64,000 nt of DNA from Streptomyces tateyamensis (GCF_003205575.1 NZ_PYBW01000050.1:30207-94206), one strand, 5' to 3'. Shown: positions 12,412 through 22,979, numbered from the stretch's first letter. Translations and numbers: made by a program. Notes: generated by a model not told the origin, from the sequence alone.

Positions 12412-13467
12412 TCAGAGCCGGGGCGCGATCTGCTCGGCGAAGATCCGGTGCCGGTCGGCGATCGGCAGGTGGCAGGCGGCGTGGTGTCCGGGCGCGGCCT
12501 CGGCCAGCACCGGCCGTTCGCCGGCGGACCGGCCGCCGGTCAGCTCGGCGTACGGGCAGCGCGGGTGGAAGGCGCAGCCGCTGGGCACGTTGATCAGGCT
12601 CGGCGGGGTGCCGCCGACCGGCACCAGCCGCTCCTGCAACGGGCGGTCCAGCCGCGGCATCGATCCCAACAGGCCCCAGGTGTAGGGGTGCTCGGGCGCC
12701 TCGAACAGGGTCGTGGCCGGGCCGCGCTCGACGCACCGGCCGCCGTACATCACCAGGATGTCGTCGGCCAGCTCGGCCACCACGCCCAAGTCGTGGGTGA
12801 TGATGATGACGGCGCTGCCGAACTCGCTCTGCACGTCCCGGATCAGGTCCAGGATCTGGGCCTGCACGGTGACGTCCAGCGCGGTGGTCGGCTCGTCGGC
12901 GATCAGCAGCTGCGGGTTGTTGACCAGCGCCATGGCGATCATGGCCCGCTGGCGCATGCCGCCGGAGAACTGGTGCGGGTAGTCGTCCACCCGGCGGTCC
13001 GGCTGCGGGATGCCGACCCGGTCGAGCATCTCGATCGCGCGCCGGCGGGCCTCCCGCTTGGTCCCGCCCGGGTGGTGGGCCAGGTAGGCCTCGACGATCT
13101 GCGCGCCCACCGTGTAGAGCGGGTGCATCGCCGTCAGCGGGTCCTGGAAGATCATCGCCATCTTCTGGCCGCGCAGCCGGCGCACCCGGTCCGGGTCGGC
13201 GCCGACCAGTTCCTCGCCGTCCAGCCAGATCTCGCCGCTGATCCGGGCCCGCCGCGAGCGGTGCAGGCCCATGATGCCGAGCGAGGTGACCGACTTGCCG
13301 GAACCCGACTCGCCGACGATGCCCAGGGTGCGGCCCTCGGCGAGGTCAAGGCTGACCCCGTCCACCGACTTCACCAGGCCGTCGTCGGTGTCGAAGTGGA
13401 TGCGCAGGTCGCGCAGGGCCAGGAAGGCGTCGCCGGGACGGCGGGCGTCCTCGGGCTGGACGGTCAT
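12412..13467 (-). CDS. oppD: Oligopeptide ABC importer ATPase OppD
   Basis: A 351-aa ATPase that pairs with OppF. Walker A GESGSGKS lies at residues 52-59, the signature reads [15 protein letters not shown], Walker B is [12 protein letters not shown], and the switch region is [11 protein letters not shown]. The C-terminal extension with conserved cysteines ([12 protein letters not shown] ... CHLP) is that of the Opp/Dpp family. The start codon overlaps the stop of oppB in an ATGA arrangement, a sign of translational coupling. Confidence 0.93.
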   Translation of the reverse strand: MTVQPEDARRPGDAFLALRDLRIHFDTDDGLVKSVDGVSLDLAEGRTLGIVGESGSGKSVTSLGIMGLHRSRRARISGEIWLDGEELVGADPDRVRRLRGQKMAMIFQDPLTAMHPLYTVGAQIVEAYLAHHPGGTKREARRRAIEMLDRVGIPQPDRRVDDYPHQFSGGMRQRAMIAMALVNNPQLLIADEPTTALDVTVQAQILDLIRDVQSEFGSAVIIITHDLGVVAELADDILVMYGGRCVERGPATTLFEAPEHPYTWGLLGSMPRLDRPLQERLVPVGGTPPSLINVPSGCAFHPRCPYAELTGGRSAGERPVLAEAAPGHHAACHLPIADRHRIFAEQIAPRL

Positions 13468-14474
13468 GACAGCCTCACCCGGGGGTCGACGGCGGCGTAC
13501 AGGAGGTCAACCAGCAGGTTGCACAGGATGACGAAGAAGGCGGCCACCAGGGTCACGCCGAGGATCTTGGGCAGGTCGTTGTCGCCGATCGCGGCCACCG
13601 CGAAGGCGCCGATGCCCTGCAGCGAGAAGACCGTCTCGGTGATCACCGCGCCGCCCAGCAGCAGACCCAGGTCCATGCCGAAGATGGTCAGCAGCGGGGT
13701 GAGCACGGCCCGCAGCCCGTGCCGGACCACCACCTTGCGTTCGATCAGGCCCTTGGCCCGCGCGGTGCGGATGTAGTCCTCGTTCATCGTGTCCAGCATC
13801 TCCGAGCGGGTCAGCCGGGCGTAGAGCGCGGAGTACAGGAAGGCCAGCGAGATCCAGGGCAGCACCATGTTGCGCGCCCAACTCAACGGATCGTCCGTGA
13901 AGTTGACGTAGTGCAACTTGTCGAAGATCGGCCACTGGTAGCTGAACAGGAAGAGCAGCAGGGCACCGGTGAAGAAGATCGGCAGCGACACGCCGGCCAG
14001 CGACACGCTCATCGCGAGCCGGTCGAAGATCGAGCGCGGCCGCAGGGCGGAGACCACACCGGTGGCGACGCCGGCCAACACCCAGAGCACCGCGGCGCCG
14101 ATCGCCAGCGAGATGGTCACCGGCAGCCGGCTCTGGATCTCCGGCCAGACCTCCAGGTGGTTCTTGAAGGAGTAGCCGAAGCACGGCACGTGGCAGGTGG
14201 TCGCGTCGGGGCCGTACTTGTACTGGGCCCCGAGGACCAACTGCTTGATGAACCGCGCGAACTGGATGTACAGCGGCTGGTCGAACCCGAGGTTCTTCTT
14301 GATCGCCACCATCGCCTCGGGCGAGGGGTTCTTGCCGATGTACTGGGCGGCGAGCTGGTCGGCGGTCTCGCCCGCCAGGCGGGGGAGCAGGAAGAAGATG
14401 CCGAAGGTGACCGCGCTGACGACCAGCAGCAGTACCAGGGCCGCGAACGTCCTGCGGATGATGTAGGCCAACAC
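13464..14474 (-). CDS. oppB: Oligopeptide ABC importer permease OppB
   Basis: A 336-aa inner-membrane permease with six hydrophobic segments, the first at residues 9-31. The cytoplasmic EAA-loop, which docks with the ATPases, is visible as EDYIRTARAKGLIERKVV near residue 230. A long periplasmic region follows the first helix, as is typical for OppB/DppB. It is separated from oppA by 115 nt that hold a GC-rich hairpin (14497-14529), and its stop overlaps the oppD start. Confidence 0.92.
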   Translation of the reverse strand: MLAYIIRRTFAALVLLLVVSAVTFGIFFLLPRLAGETADQLAAQYIGKNPSPEAMVAIKKNLGFDQPLYIQFARFIKQLVLGAQYKYGPDATTCHVPCFGYSFKNHLEVWPEIQSRLPVTISLAIGAAVLWVLAGVATGVVSALRPRSIFDRLAMSVSLAGVSLPIFFTGALLLFLFSYQWPIFDKLHYVNFTDDPLSWARNMVLPWISLAFLYSALYARLTRSEMLDTMNEDYIRTARAKGLIERKVVVRHGLRAVLTPLLTIFGMDLGLLLGGAVITETVFSLQGIGAFAVAAIGDNDLPKILGVTLVAAFFVILCNLLVDLLYAAVDPRVRLS

Positions 14475-14496
14475 GGTTGGACGGCTTTCGGATGTC

Positions 14497-14529
14497 CCGC
14501 CCCCGCCCGGCCGCCCCTAGTGGGGGCGG
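14497..14529 (-). terminator. Inverted repeat between oppA and oppB, possible attenuator
   Basis: Arms ccgccccc (14497-14504) and gggggcgg (14522-14529) pair perfectly around a 17-nt loop. The position downstream of oppA and upstream of oppB in the same transcript fits a partial terminator or mRNA-stabilising stem that keeps binding-protein levels above permease levels. That role is inferred. Confidence 0.5.
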
Positions 14530-14589
14530 ACCGGACGGGAACGGGCACCGCTCGCCTTCACCTGCCTTCAGGGATGGTGAGCCAGGCTC

Positions 14590-16356
14590 TTACTTGGTGG
14601 TGCCGATGTTGAGGTAGTCGTACTCACCGCTGAACGCGGAGGTGGAGACCAGGTTGGTCGCGGTGTCCGAGCGGTACAGGAAGACCTTGAAGTCGGTCAG
14701 CGGCACGATCACCGCGTCGTCCATGACCTGCTTGTCGATCGCGGCGTAGTCCTTCTCGCGGGCCGCCTTGTCGGCGTTGGAGCCGGCGTCGTCGAGCAGC
14801 TTGTTGACCGCGGGGTCGTTGAGCTGCGACAGGTTGCTGTTGCCGGAGTCCTTGATCGCCCGGCCGTCCACGATCTGCTGCAGGAAGCCGTAGCCGGTCG
14901 GCCAGTCGGCGCCCCACTGCATCATCATCAGGCCGACGCCCTTGGAGTTGATGAAGTTCGGCACACCCGCGTAGTCGGAGAAGTACTTGCCCTGCGGGAA
15001 CTGCTGGATGTCGGCCTCGATGCCGATCGTCTTGAGCTGGCTCTGGATCGCGGTGGCGGCGGCGATCTCGGCCTTGCGCTCGGTGCGCGCGATCAGCGTG
15101 GTCTTGAAGCCCTCCGGGTGGCCGCAGGCCTTCAGCGCGTCCTTGGCCTTGCTCGCGTCGCCCTTGTTGCCGGCGGTGGCGAAGGGGGCGATGTCCGCGT
15201 GGCCGGGGATGTCGGGCGGCAGCACGCTGGTGGCGATCTGACCGCGGATCGGGCCGCCCTCGGCAGTCTGCACCGCGACCTTGTCGATCGCCAGCTGGAC
15301 GGCCTTGCGGCAGTCGGTGTTGTCGAACGGCGCCTGGTGGCTGTTGATCGCCATGTAGACCAGTCGGCCGCCGTAGGCGTTGTCGGTCTTGGCCTTGAGC
15401 TTCGGGTCGAGCAGGATCTTGGCCTGGGTCTGCGGGTCGACCCCGCCGCCGACCAGGTCGACCTGGGCGTTGCCCGCGATCAGGTCCTGGTCGATGGTGG
15501 CCTGGTCGATGTTCATCTTCAGGTCGATCTTGTCGGCCAGCTGCTTGCGCAGCGGGTCGGTGCTCGCGTCCCAGTTGGTGTTGGGGACCAGCACCGCTTC
15601 CTTGCCGTCCGCGTAGGACTGGAACTTGTAGCTGCCGCTGGAGACGATGTGCTTCACGTACCCGGCGCCGTCGTCCTTGGGCTGCGGGACCGGCGCGGTC
15701 TGCGGGGCGCTGACCAGGTAGTCGAAGTCGGCGAACGGCTGCTTGAGGTGGAAGACGACGGTGGTGTCGTCCGGAGTCTCGATCGACTTCAGGCCGTCGG
15801 GGCTCTTGTCGTCGTACGGACCCTGGTACGGGGTCGCGTTGTCGACCAGCAGCTCCTGGAAGTAGGTCGGCCCGTTGGAGTTGACCTTGGGAGCGAAGTT
15901 GGAGCGCTCCACCGCGTACTTGACGTCCTTGGAGCTGATCGGGGTGCCGTCGTCGTACTTCAGCCCGCTGCGCAGGTGGTAGGTCCAGGTCAGGCCGTCG
16001 GCGCTGACCTGGCCCATGCCGGACGCCAGGTCCGGGACCAGCTTGTTGCCGTCCTGGCCGGGGCCGGGGGCGAAGGTGGTGAGCGGACGGGCGTACAGCC
16101 GCGAGAAGTTGTAGATGTAGGCGTAGTACGTGTTGCCCGGGTCGAGCGAGTCCGGGGTGCCCTTCATCTCGTAGGTGACCGTGCCGCCCTTGTGGTCGGA
16201 GGCGTTCACGATGCCCTTGGTGGCGGCGTCCTGGCCGCCGGCACCGGCGCTGCCCGAGGGCGCGGCGGAGCCCCCCTTACTGCTGTCGCAACCGCTCAGC
16301 ACCAGCGCGGCGGTGGCGGCCACCGCGGCCAGGACGAGCGTACGGGATCGGCGCAT
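14590..16356 (-). CDS. oppA: Oligopeptide-binding lipoprotein OppA
   Basis: A 588-aa solute-binding protein of family SBP_bac_5. The N terminus MRRSRTLVLAAVAATAALVL ends in the lipobox LSGC, so it is anchored to the outer face of the membrane through Cys at about residue 23. The family core is clear, including LTWTYHLRSGLKYDDGTP and the later LNDPAVNKLLDDA region. It delivers peptides to OppB/OppC. It sits between oppC and oppB, which is a rearranged order compared with the enteric oppABCDF. Confidence 0.93.
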   Translation of the reverse strand: MRRSRTLVLAAVAATAALVLSGCDSSKGGSAAPSGSAGAGGQDAATKGIVNASDHKGGTVTYEMKGTPDSLDPGNTYYAYIYNFSRLYARPLTTFAPGPGQDGNKLVPDLASGMGQVSADGLTWTYHLRSGLKYDDGTPISSKDVKYAVERSNFAPKVNSNGPTYFQELLVDNATPYQGPYDDKSPDGLKSIETPDDTTVVFHLKQPFADFDYLVSAPQTAPVPQPKDDGAGYVKHIVSSGSYKFQSYADGKEAVLVPNTNWDASTDPLRKQLADKIDLKMNIDQATIDQDLIAGNAQVDLVGGGVDPQTQAKILLDPKLKAKTDNAYGGRLVYMAINSHQAPFDNTDCRKAVQLAIDKVAVQTAEGGPIRGQIATSVLPPDIPGHADIAPFATAGNKGDASKAKDALKACGHPEGFKTTLIARTERKAEIAAATAIQSQLKTIGIEADIQQFPQGKYFSDYAGVPNFINSKGVGLMMMQWGADWPTGYGFLQQIVDGRAIKDSGNSNLSQLNDPAVNKLLDDAGSNADKAAREKDYAAIDKQVMDDAVIVPLTDFKVFLYRSDTATNLVSTSAFSGEYDYLNIGTTK

Positions 16357-16415
16357 GGCTGGATCAACCCCTTGGTAGTGGAGTGGAACGTGAGGGAACA
16401 GCTGGGTGGTGGGAG

Positions 16416-17417
16416 TCAGTTGCTACGCGGGTCGAGCGCGTCGCGCAGTCCGTCGCCGAGCAGGTTGAAGGCGAGCACGGTGAGGAAGATGGCCAGGCCG
16501 GGGATGACCAGGTACGAGGTGTCCACCTGGTAGTAGGTGATCGCGTCGTTCATCATCCCGCCCCAGGAGGCCTGCGGGGCCTGGATGCCGACGCCCAGGA
16601 AGCTGAGCGCGGCCTCGAAGAGGATGTTGGTCGGGATCAGCAGGGTCGAGTAGACCAGGATCGGCCCGACCAGGTTCGGCAGCAGCTCCTTGAACAGGAT
16701 CAGCGGGCCGCGGGCGCCCAGCGAGCGGGCCGCGAAGACGAACTCCCGCTCGCGCAGCGAGAGCGTCTGACCGCGCACGATCCGGCCCATGTAGGGCCAG
16801 TTGAAGAAGCCGATGACGAAGATCAGCACCGCGATGTGCAGCGGCAGCCCGTGCAGTCCGAAGGCACCGCCCTGCAGCGTGGCCGAGATGGAGATCGCGA
16901 ACAGCAGCAGCGGGAAGGCCAGGAAGGTGTCCATCACCCGGCTGATCACGGTGTCCACCCAGCCGCCGTAGTAGCCGGCGACCACGCCGAGCACGGTGCC
17001 CAGGGTGTTGGAGAGCACGGTGGCGCCGAAGGCCACCAGCAGCGAGACCCAGGAGCCCTCGATCAGCCGGGCCAGCAGGTCGCGGCCCTGCAGCGGGTCG
17101 ATGCCCAGCGGGTGGTCCAGGCTCATCCCGCCGAACGAACCCAGCGGCAGGCCGCCGAGGTTGGGGTCCAGCAGGTCCGAGTGCGGCACGTTCGGGTCCA
17201 GGCCGAAGACGGCCTCGATCGGCTTGGCCAGCACGGCCAGCAGCACCAGCAGGATCACCACGACGCCGCCGGTCATCGCCGCCTTGTCCCGCTTGAAGCG
17301 GGTCCAGGCGATCCTGCCGAGCGAGCGGCCCTCGATCCGGCCGGGCGCACTGGCGGCGCCGGTCGTGCCGGGCTCGCCCGGTGCGGGTGCGGTGGTGGCG
17401 ATGGGTGGTGTGGTCAT
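16416..17417 (-). CDS. oppC: Oligopeptide ABC importer permease OppC
   Basis: A 333-aa permease with an N-terminal cytoplasmic region of about 45 residues (the OppC_N part GRSLGRIAWTRFKRDKAAM), then six membrane segments. The EAA-loop is REFVFAARSLGARGPLILF around residue 225. It is the first gene of the opp run; the promoter should lie in 17418-17735. The ATG at 17417 is used (MTTPPIATTAPAPG); a GTG at 17456 would add 13 residues. The GAGGGG site sits about 12 nt upstream of the ATG, slightly far. Confidence 0.9.
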   Translation of the reverse strand: MTTPPIATTAPAPGEPGTTGAASAPGRIEGRSLGRIAWTRFKRDKAAMTGGVVVILLVLLAVLAKPIEAVFGLDPNVPHSDLLDPNLGGLPLGSFGGMSLDHPLGIDPLQGRDLLARLIEGSWVSLLVAFGATVLSNTLGTVLGVVAGYYGGWVDTVISRVMDTFLAFPLLLFAISISATLQGGAFGLHGLPLHIAVLIFVIGFFNWPYMGRIVRGQTLSLREREFVFAARSLGARGPLILFKELLPNLVGPILVYSTLLIPTNILFEAALSFLGVGIQAPQASWGGMMNDAITYYQVDTSYLVIPGLAIFLTVLAFNLLGDGLRDALDPRSN

Positions 17418-17735
17418 GGGCAGTTGCGTCCCCTCGCCGACAGTTCGTCGGCCCAAGGCGGCCCGCGGGCAGGCATGACGGTTTCAGGTCCAGGTCAGGA
17501 CCTGCTTGCCATGGTGCCCCGGCTGCTCGGCTGGTGCGGTGCGCAGAACTCTTCACGTTCCCGACAGCGTCGCGCCAGCCCCCATTGGTGAAGGATGCCC
17601 AACTGTGATCTACCGATCTTCGTGATCGATAAACCCGACGGGTCGTCGGATTCCGGTGTTCGGGCAGCCGACAACACCAGTCTCCGGTACGGTTCGTGGA
17701 CGACCGGAGCAAATGTCAGGTGGTTCGCCGACTGG
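17418..17735. other. 318-bp intergenic region upstream of oppC
   Basis: No reading frame with streptomycete third-position bias was found. The stretch 17580-17720 is less GC-rich than its surroundings, as expected for a promoter region serving oppC on the minus strand. A short inverted repeat, cgatc (17614-17618) and gatcg (17624-17628) with a 5-nt spacer, sits here and could be an operator. No convincing -35/-10 pair was identified. Confidence 0.4.
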
Positions 17736-18587
17736 TCAGCGGCCGAGCCAGGGCGGGGCCGGCCAGCCCGGCTGGGGCTGGGGCTGGGGCTGGCCGTGCG
17801 GGTAGCCGTACCCGGTCGGGTACGGGGCCGGCGTCGCCTCACGGTGGTAGAACGGCCGCGCGTTGGCGCGCATCCACAGCGCCACCGGGTCGTAGTCGTC
17901 GCTCATCGCCACCGTGGAGACCGCCAGACCGGCCGGCGCCTGCGCGATCGCCCGCTGCATCAGGGCACGCACCGCCTCCACCGCCGGCGGCGAGGTGTCG
18001 TAAAGCTCCAGGCCGATCGCCAGGTACGGATCCCCCAGCACCGGCCGCACCCAGGCCCGGCGCAGCGCCCGGACCGGACGCACCGACGGCGCCTGGTGCT
18101 GCAGCAGCCCGAAGAACGGCTCGGTGCCCGGCAGCTGGGGCTCGCTCAGCTGCAGCGGACCGGCCGGCAGCCGGTCCAGCCCGGCGGCCACCCGGCGCAG
18201 GTCGGCCCACGGCACGCCGACCCCGCCGCCGGGCGCGTGCGGGTTGAGCCACAGGCCCCAGCGGGTGCGGTGCAAGGTGGCGGCGATCTCCCGGCCGGAG
18301 ATCACCTCGTGCGCCCGGGACCAGCCGCTGGCGGCCAGCTGCTCGGGCGAGGTGGCGGCCGGCGCGTAGCCCAGGCCGCCGATCTCCATGTTCCCGTACT
18401 GTGCGTCGGGGCTGCCCGGGCTGCCGTGCCACAGCAGCATCCAGACCCGGCCCTCGGCGAGGGTGCGCAGCAGGTGCTCGTACGCCTCCCAGCGCTCTGG
18501 GGCGACCTGTTGCAGCGCGCGCTCCAGGGCGCCCGGATCGCCCGGTGCCGGCCCCCACGGCCCCGGTCCGCCCGTCGCTCCCGTCAC
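17736..18587 (-). CDS. SseB-like protein (C-terminal domain type)
   Basis: A 283-aa soluble protein resembling the enhanced-serine-sensitivity SseB family, with the family's VRPxLRxAWVRPVLGDPYLAIGLEL-type region before a C-terminal domain that ends in NARPFYHRE. The last 35 residues are Pro/Gln/Tyr-rich (the DNA here is a run of ctgggg-type repeats). The function of SseB is poorly known; in E. coli its overproduction alters serine sensitivity. The start is a GTG at 18587 with GAGAGGGG about 8 nt upstream. It is 41 nt downstream of a second SseB-like gene and close to serine/glycine genes. Confidence 0.7.
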   Translation of the reverse strand: MTGATGGPGPWGPAPGDPGALERALQQVAPERWEAYEHLLRTLAEGRVWMLLWHGSPGSPDAQYGNMEIGGLGYAPAATSPEQLAASGWSRAHEVISGREIAATLHRTRWGLWLNPHAPGGGVGVPWADLRRVAAGLDRLPAGPLQLSEPQLPGTEPFFGLLQHQAPSVRPVRALRRAWVRPVLGDPYLAIGLELYDTSPPAVEAVRALMQRAIAQAPAGLAVSTVAMSDDYDPVALWMRANARPFYHREATPAPYPTGYGYPHGQPQPQPQPGWPAPPWLGR

Positions 18588-18628
18588 TGCACGCGCCCCT
18601 CTCTCGCCTGGCCCATCACCGGTCCGAC

Positions 18629-19438
18629 TCAGCCCCGCTCGTAGAACGGCCGGACCTGGTGCAGCATCCAGTCCACCACCGGGTCCGCCGCCAGGTCCAG
18701 CAGCACGATGTGCACACCGCCGGGCAACGGGGCGGCGCCGAGCGCCCGGCCGAGCGCCGCGTTGGCCTGGGCCGGGTCGGCCGGTGCCGCCGGGTCCAGC
18801 TGCACGCCGACGAAGAGCACGGTCGGCTCGCCCTCGACCGAGGCCAGCGCCCGACGGGCCGTCAGCACGCCGGGCAGCGCGGCGAGTTCCGCGCGGACCG
18901 CGGCCAGGAAGGCGACCGGCTCCTCGGCCGGCTCCGGCTCGCGCAGCGCGACCCGGGCGCCCTCGGGCAGCGGCGCGCCGGTGGCCGGGTCCCAGCGGTC
19001 GGCCTGCGGGCCGCGGCGCAGCTCGGCCACCCCCTCCGGCGGCACCGGCAGGCCCACCGGAGCCTCGGGGTTGACCGCGATGCCCAGCCCGAGCGGCAGG
19101 CCGCGGGCGAACTCCCAGACCGGGGCCACCGCGCAGCTCATCCCCGGGGCGTGCCGCAGGAACTGCTCCTCGGAGGAGAAGACCGGCACGTACGGGGTGC
19201 CGGCCAGCTCCATGGTCGGCAGGTCCAGGGCCTGCCCCCGCGGATCGGCGCCGACCGGCAGCGGGATCCACACCTGGCTGCGGGCCAGCACCTCGATCAG
19301 CCGGGGGGTGGCGCCGGGATCGCCCAGGGCCGCGGTCAGCACCTGCTCCAGCTCGTTCGCGGGCCACCCGCTGCCGGCCGGCGCCTGACCCGGCTCGGCC
19401 CACCCGGGCCCCGCCGCGGCGTACCCCTGACTCTCCAT
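18629..19438 (-). CDS. SseB-like protein (N-terminal domain type)
   Basis: A 269-aa SseB-family protein. The region ALGDPGATPRLIEVLARSQVW through TMELAGTPYVPVFSSEEQF is the classic SseB N-terminal domain, and the C-terminal half ends in VVDWMLHQVRPFYERG, matching the end of its neighbour (ARPFYHRE). The two genes therefore look like diverged paralogues. No catalytic residues are known for the family. It starts with an ATG at 19438 and is divergent from the glycine riboswitch and gcvT. Confidence 0.75.
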   Translation of the reverse strand: MESQGYAAAGPGWAEPGQAPAGSGWPANELEQVLTAALGDPGATPRLIEVLARSQVWIPLPVGADPRGQALDLPTMELAGTPYVPVFSSEEQFLRHAPGMSCAVAPVWEFARGLPLGLGIAVNPEAPVGLPVPPEGVAELRRGPQADRWDPATGAPLPEGARVALREPEPAEEPVAFLAAVRAELAALPGVLTARRALASVEGEPTVLFVGVQLDPAAPADPAQANAALGRALGAAPLPGGVHIVLLDLAADPVVDWMLHQVRPFYERG

Positions 19439-19613
19439 CCGCCCCTGCCCGCTCGTCACGCAGTCCGTCCGGTAGCAGCCTACCGACCCCCGGGACGCCG
19501 GACCCCCCTCCCGTCCCGGCCGACGGCATGCCATGATGTGCGCGCAGCACGAAGTCCTCCGCGCTCTTCGCGGGACCGAATCCGCAGGACCAATTTCATA
19601 CTGGCCGCTCGAA

Positions 19614-19820
19614 CCCGCGCGGGAGAGTCCGGAAGTGCCGCTGGCACAGGCCGGCGCCGAAGGAGCAAGTCCTCCCCGGAATCTCTCAGGCACCCATACC
19701 GCGTGGGCGAGGCGAATCTGGAAAGTGGAACACGGCCGTGCCGTGCGCCCACCCACGGTGCAAGCCGCGCCATGCTGGTCGCGGTGAAGCTCTCAGGTTT
19801 GACGACAGACGGGGAGACTC
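19614..19820 (+). ncRNA. Tandem glycine riboswitch upstream of gcvT
   Basis: Two consecutive glycine-aptamer cores are readable. Aptamer 1 (about 19614-19693) has gggagag ... gccgaaggagcaa ... cggaatctctcaggca. Aptamer 2 (about 19697-19818) has gcgaggcgaatctggaaag ... ggtgcaag ... gtgaagctctcaggt followed by gacgacagacgggga. These are the known conserved blocks of the gcvT-class riboswitch, joined by a short linker. It ends about 40 nt before gcvT and is expected to turn the gene on when glycine is abundant. The mode (transcription or translation) is not evident: no terminator hairpin with a T-tract is seen, so translational control or a rho-type mechanism is possible. Confidence 0.93.
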
Positions 19821-19858
19821 CACCCTGACCTGCCTGTTTCCAGACCGGGAGTCCCGCC

Positions 19859-20977
19859 ATGTCCCCGCGCCTGACCGCGCTCGACGCCCTGCACCGCGCC
19901 CTCGGCGCCACCATGACCGACTTCGCCGGCTGGGACATGCCGCTGCGCTACGGCAGTGAGCGCGAGGAGCACCTCGCCGTCCGCACCAAGGCCGGTCTCT
20001 TCGACCTCTCGCACATGGGCGAGATCACCGTCTCCGGTCCGCAGGCCGGTGAGCTGCTGGACCACGCGCTGGTCGGCTTCATCTCCGCGCTCGGCGTGCT
20101 GCGGGCCCGCTACACCATGATCTGCCGCGAGGACGGCGGGATCCTGGACGACCTGATCGTCTACCGGACCGCCGAGGACGAGTACATGGTGGTCGCCAAC
20201 GCCTCCAACGCCCAGGTGGTGCTGGACGCGCTGACCGAGCGCGCGGCCGGCTTCGACGCCGTGGTGCGCGACGACCGGGACGCCTACGCGCTGCTCGCGG
20301 TCCAGGGCCCGGCGGCCAACGCGATCCTCTCCTCGGTCACCGACGCCGACCTGCCCGGCCTGAAGTACTACGCGCTGCTGCCGGCCACCGTGGCGGACAG
20401 GCAGGTCTGGCTGGCCCGCACCGGCTACACCGGCGAGGACGGCTTCGAGATCTTCTGCGCCCCGGCCGACGCCGAGCACCTGTGGCAGGCGCTCACCGCG
20501 GCCGGCACCCCGCACGGCCTGGTCCCGGCCGGACTGTCCTGCCGCGACACGCTGCGCCTGGAGGCCGGCATGCCGCTGTACGGGCACGAGCTGGACACCT
20601 CGCTGACCCCGTTCGACGCGGGCCTGGGCCGGGTGGTCCGGTTCGACAAGACCACCAACGGCGGCGAGTTCGTCGGCCGCAAGGCGCTGGAGGCGGCCGC
20701 CGCCCAGGCCGAGGCCAACCCGCCGCGGGTGCTGGTCGGCCTGGTCTCCGAGGGCAAGCGGGTGCCGCGCGCCGAGTACGCGGTGGTGGACGCGGCCGGC
20801 GCCCCGATCGGCCGGATCACCTCCGGCGCCCCCTCCCCCACCCTCGGCAAGCCGATCGCCATCGCCTACCTGGACGCCGCCCACGCCGCCCCCGGCTCGG
20901 CCGTCGCGGTGGACGTGCGCGGCAAGCACGAGCCGGTCGAGGTCGTCGCGCTGCCGTTCTACAAGCGCGCCCGCTGA
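19859..20977 (+). CDS. gcvT: Glycine cleavage system T protein (aminomethyltransferase)
   Basis: A 372-aa aminomethyltransferase that takes the methylamine unit from lipoyl-GcvH, gives ammonia and loads the one-carbon unit on tetrahydrofolate. Features: TDFAGWDMPLRYGSEREEH near the N terminus, FDLSHMGEI, the folate-site segment ARTGYTGEDGFEIF with its conserved glutamate, and C-terminal GRITSGAPSPTLGKPIAIAY. Controlled by the tandem glycine riboswitch just upstream. A perfect hairpin separates it from gcvH. Confidence 0.97.
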   Translation: MSPRLTALDALHRALGATMTDFAGWDMPLRYGSEREEHLAVRTKAGLFDLSHMGEITVSGPQAGELLDHALVGFISALGVLRARYTMICREDGGILDDLIVYRTAEDEYMVVANASNAQVVLDALTERAAGFDAVVRDDRDAYALLAVQGPAANAILSSVTDADLPGLKYYALLPATVADRQVWLARTGYTGEDGFEIFCAPADAEHLWQALTAAGTPHGLVPAGLSCRDTLRLEAGMPLYGHELDTSLTPFDAGLGRVVRFDKTTNGGEFVGRKALEAAAAQAEANPPRVLVGLVSEGKRVPRAEYAVVDAAGAPIGRITSGAPSPTLGKPIAIAYLDAAHAAPGSAVAVDVRGKHEPVEVVALPFYKRAR

Positions 20978-20999
20978 CCCGAGGCAGTCCCGTTCCGCA

Positions 21000-21026
21000 C
21001 GCGCTGTCCGGTCTCCGGACAGCGCG
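21000..21026 (+). terminator. Perfect hairpin between gcvT and gcvH
   Basis: A 12-bp stem (21000-21011 with 21015-21026) closes a 3-nt loop. It follows gcvT by 22 nt and precedes gcvH by 35 nt. As a strong GC stem without a T-tract it could be a partial terminator or RNA-stability element between the two genes. Confidence 0.65.
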
Positions 21027-21061
21027 CGATCCCCGCTTCCCACTGATGGAGAATGAGCCCC

Positions 21062-21445
21062 ATGAGCAACCCGCAGACCCTGCAGTACAGCAAGGAGCAC
21101 GAGTGGCTGACCGCCGCCGACGCTGACGGCGTCTCCACGGTCGGCATCACCGAGCACGCCGCCGGCGCGCTCGGCGACATCGTCTACGTGGACCTGCCCG
21201 CCGTGGGTGACACCGTCACCGCCGGCGAGACCTGTGGGGAGCTCGAGTCCACCAAGTCGGTCAGCGACCTGTACTCGCCGGCCAGCGGCGAGGTCGTCGA
21301 GGTCAACCAGGACGTCATCGACGACCCGGCGCTGGTCAACTCCGCTGCCTTCGAGGGTGGCTGGCTGTTCCGGGTGAAGGTCACCGCGACGGACGAGCTG
21401 ATGAGCGCCGACGAGTACACGGCCTTCACCTCCGCCGCAGGCTGA
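21062..21445 (+). CDS. gcvH: Glycine cleavage system H protein
   Basis: A 127-aa lipoyl carrier that shuttles the methylamine intermediate between GcvP, GcvT and Lpd. The lipoylated lysine is Lys65 in [15 protein letters not shown], and the domain is of normal length. The ATG at 21062 has GGAG about 10 nt upstream; the ATG at 21053 is closer to the site and less likely. gcvP is not in this window, so the P protein must be encoded elsewhere, as is usual in streptomycetes. Confidence 0.97.
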   Translation: MSNPQTLQYSKEHEWLTAADADGVSTVGITEHAAGALGDIVYVDLPAVGDTVTAGETCGELESTKSVSDLYSPASGEVVEVNQDVIDDPALVNSAAFEGGWLFRVKVTATDELMSADEYTAFTSAAG

Positions 21446-21527
21446 CCGACCTTCGGGGGGGGCGGCCGCAGCGCGGCGGCCGCCCCGCCCGGTAACCCCC
21501 CGCACCGCCCCACGGGAAGACGCCACC

Positions 21528-22796
<1,269 letters not shown>

Positions 22797-22833
22797 GACC
22801 TGTCCGACAGGTCAGGGCCTGTCCGACAGGCCC
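22797..22833 (+). terminator. Tandem hairpin terminators after glyA
   Basis: Two adjacent perfect hairpins start one base after the glyA stop codon: arms gacctgt/acaggtc (22797-22813) and gggcctgt/acaggccc (22815-22833), each with the loop ccg. Their shared core cctgtccgacagg suggests one arose by duplication of the other. Tandem stems probably give efficient termination before sdaA. Confidence 0.8.
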
Positions 22834-22979
22834 TCGTCCCACCAGCGGGCCCGTGCTCGGCGTCACCACGCCGGGCCGGCCCGTTCTCCCGGGGCACCGC
22901 GCACACTGGAACGTGAGCCGGTGCCCCGCGCCGTGTCTCCTTCACCTCCGGTCCACGAGACCAGACAAGGACGTCCCCC

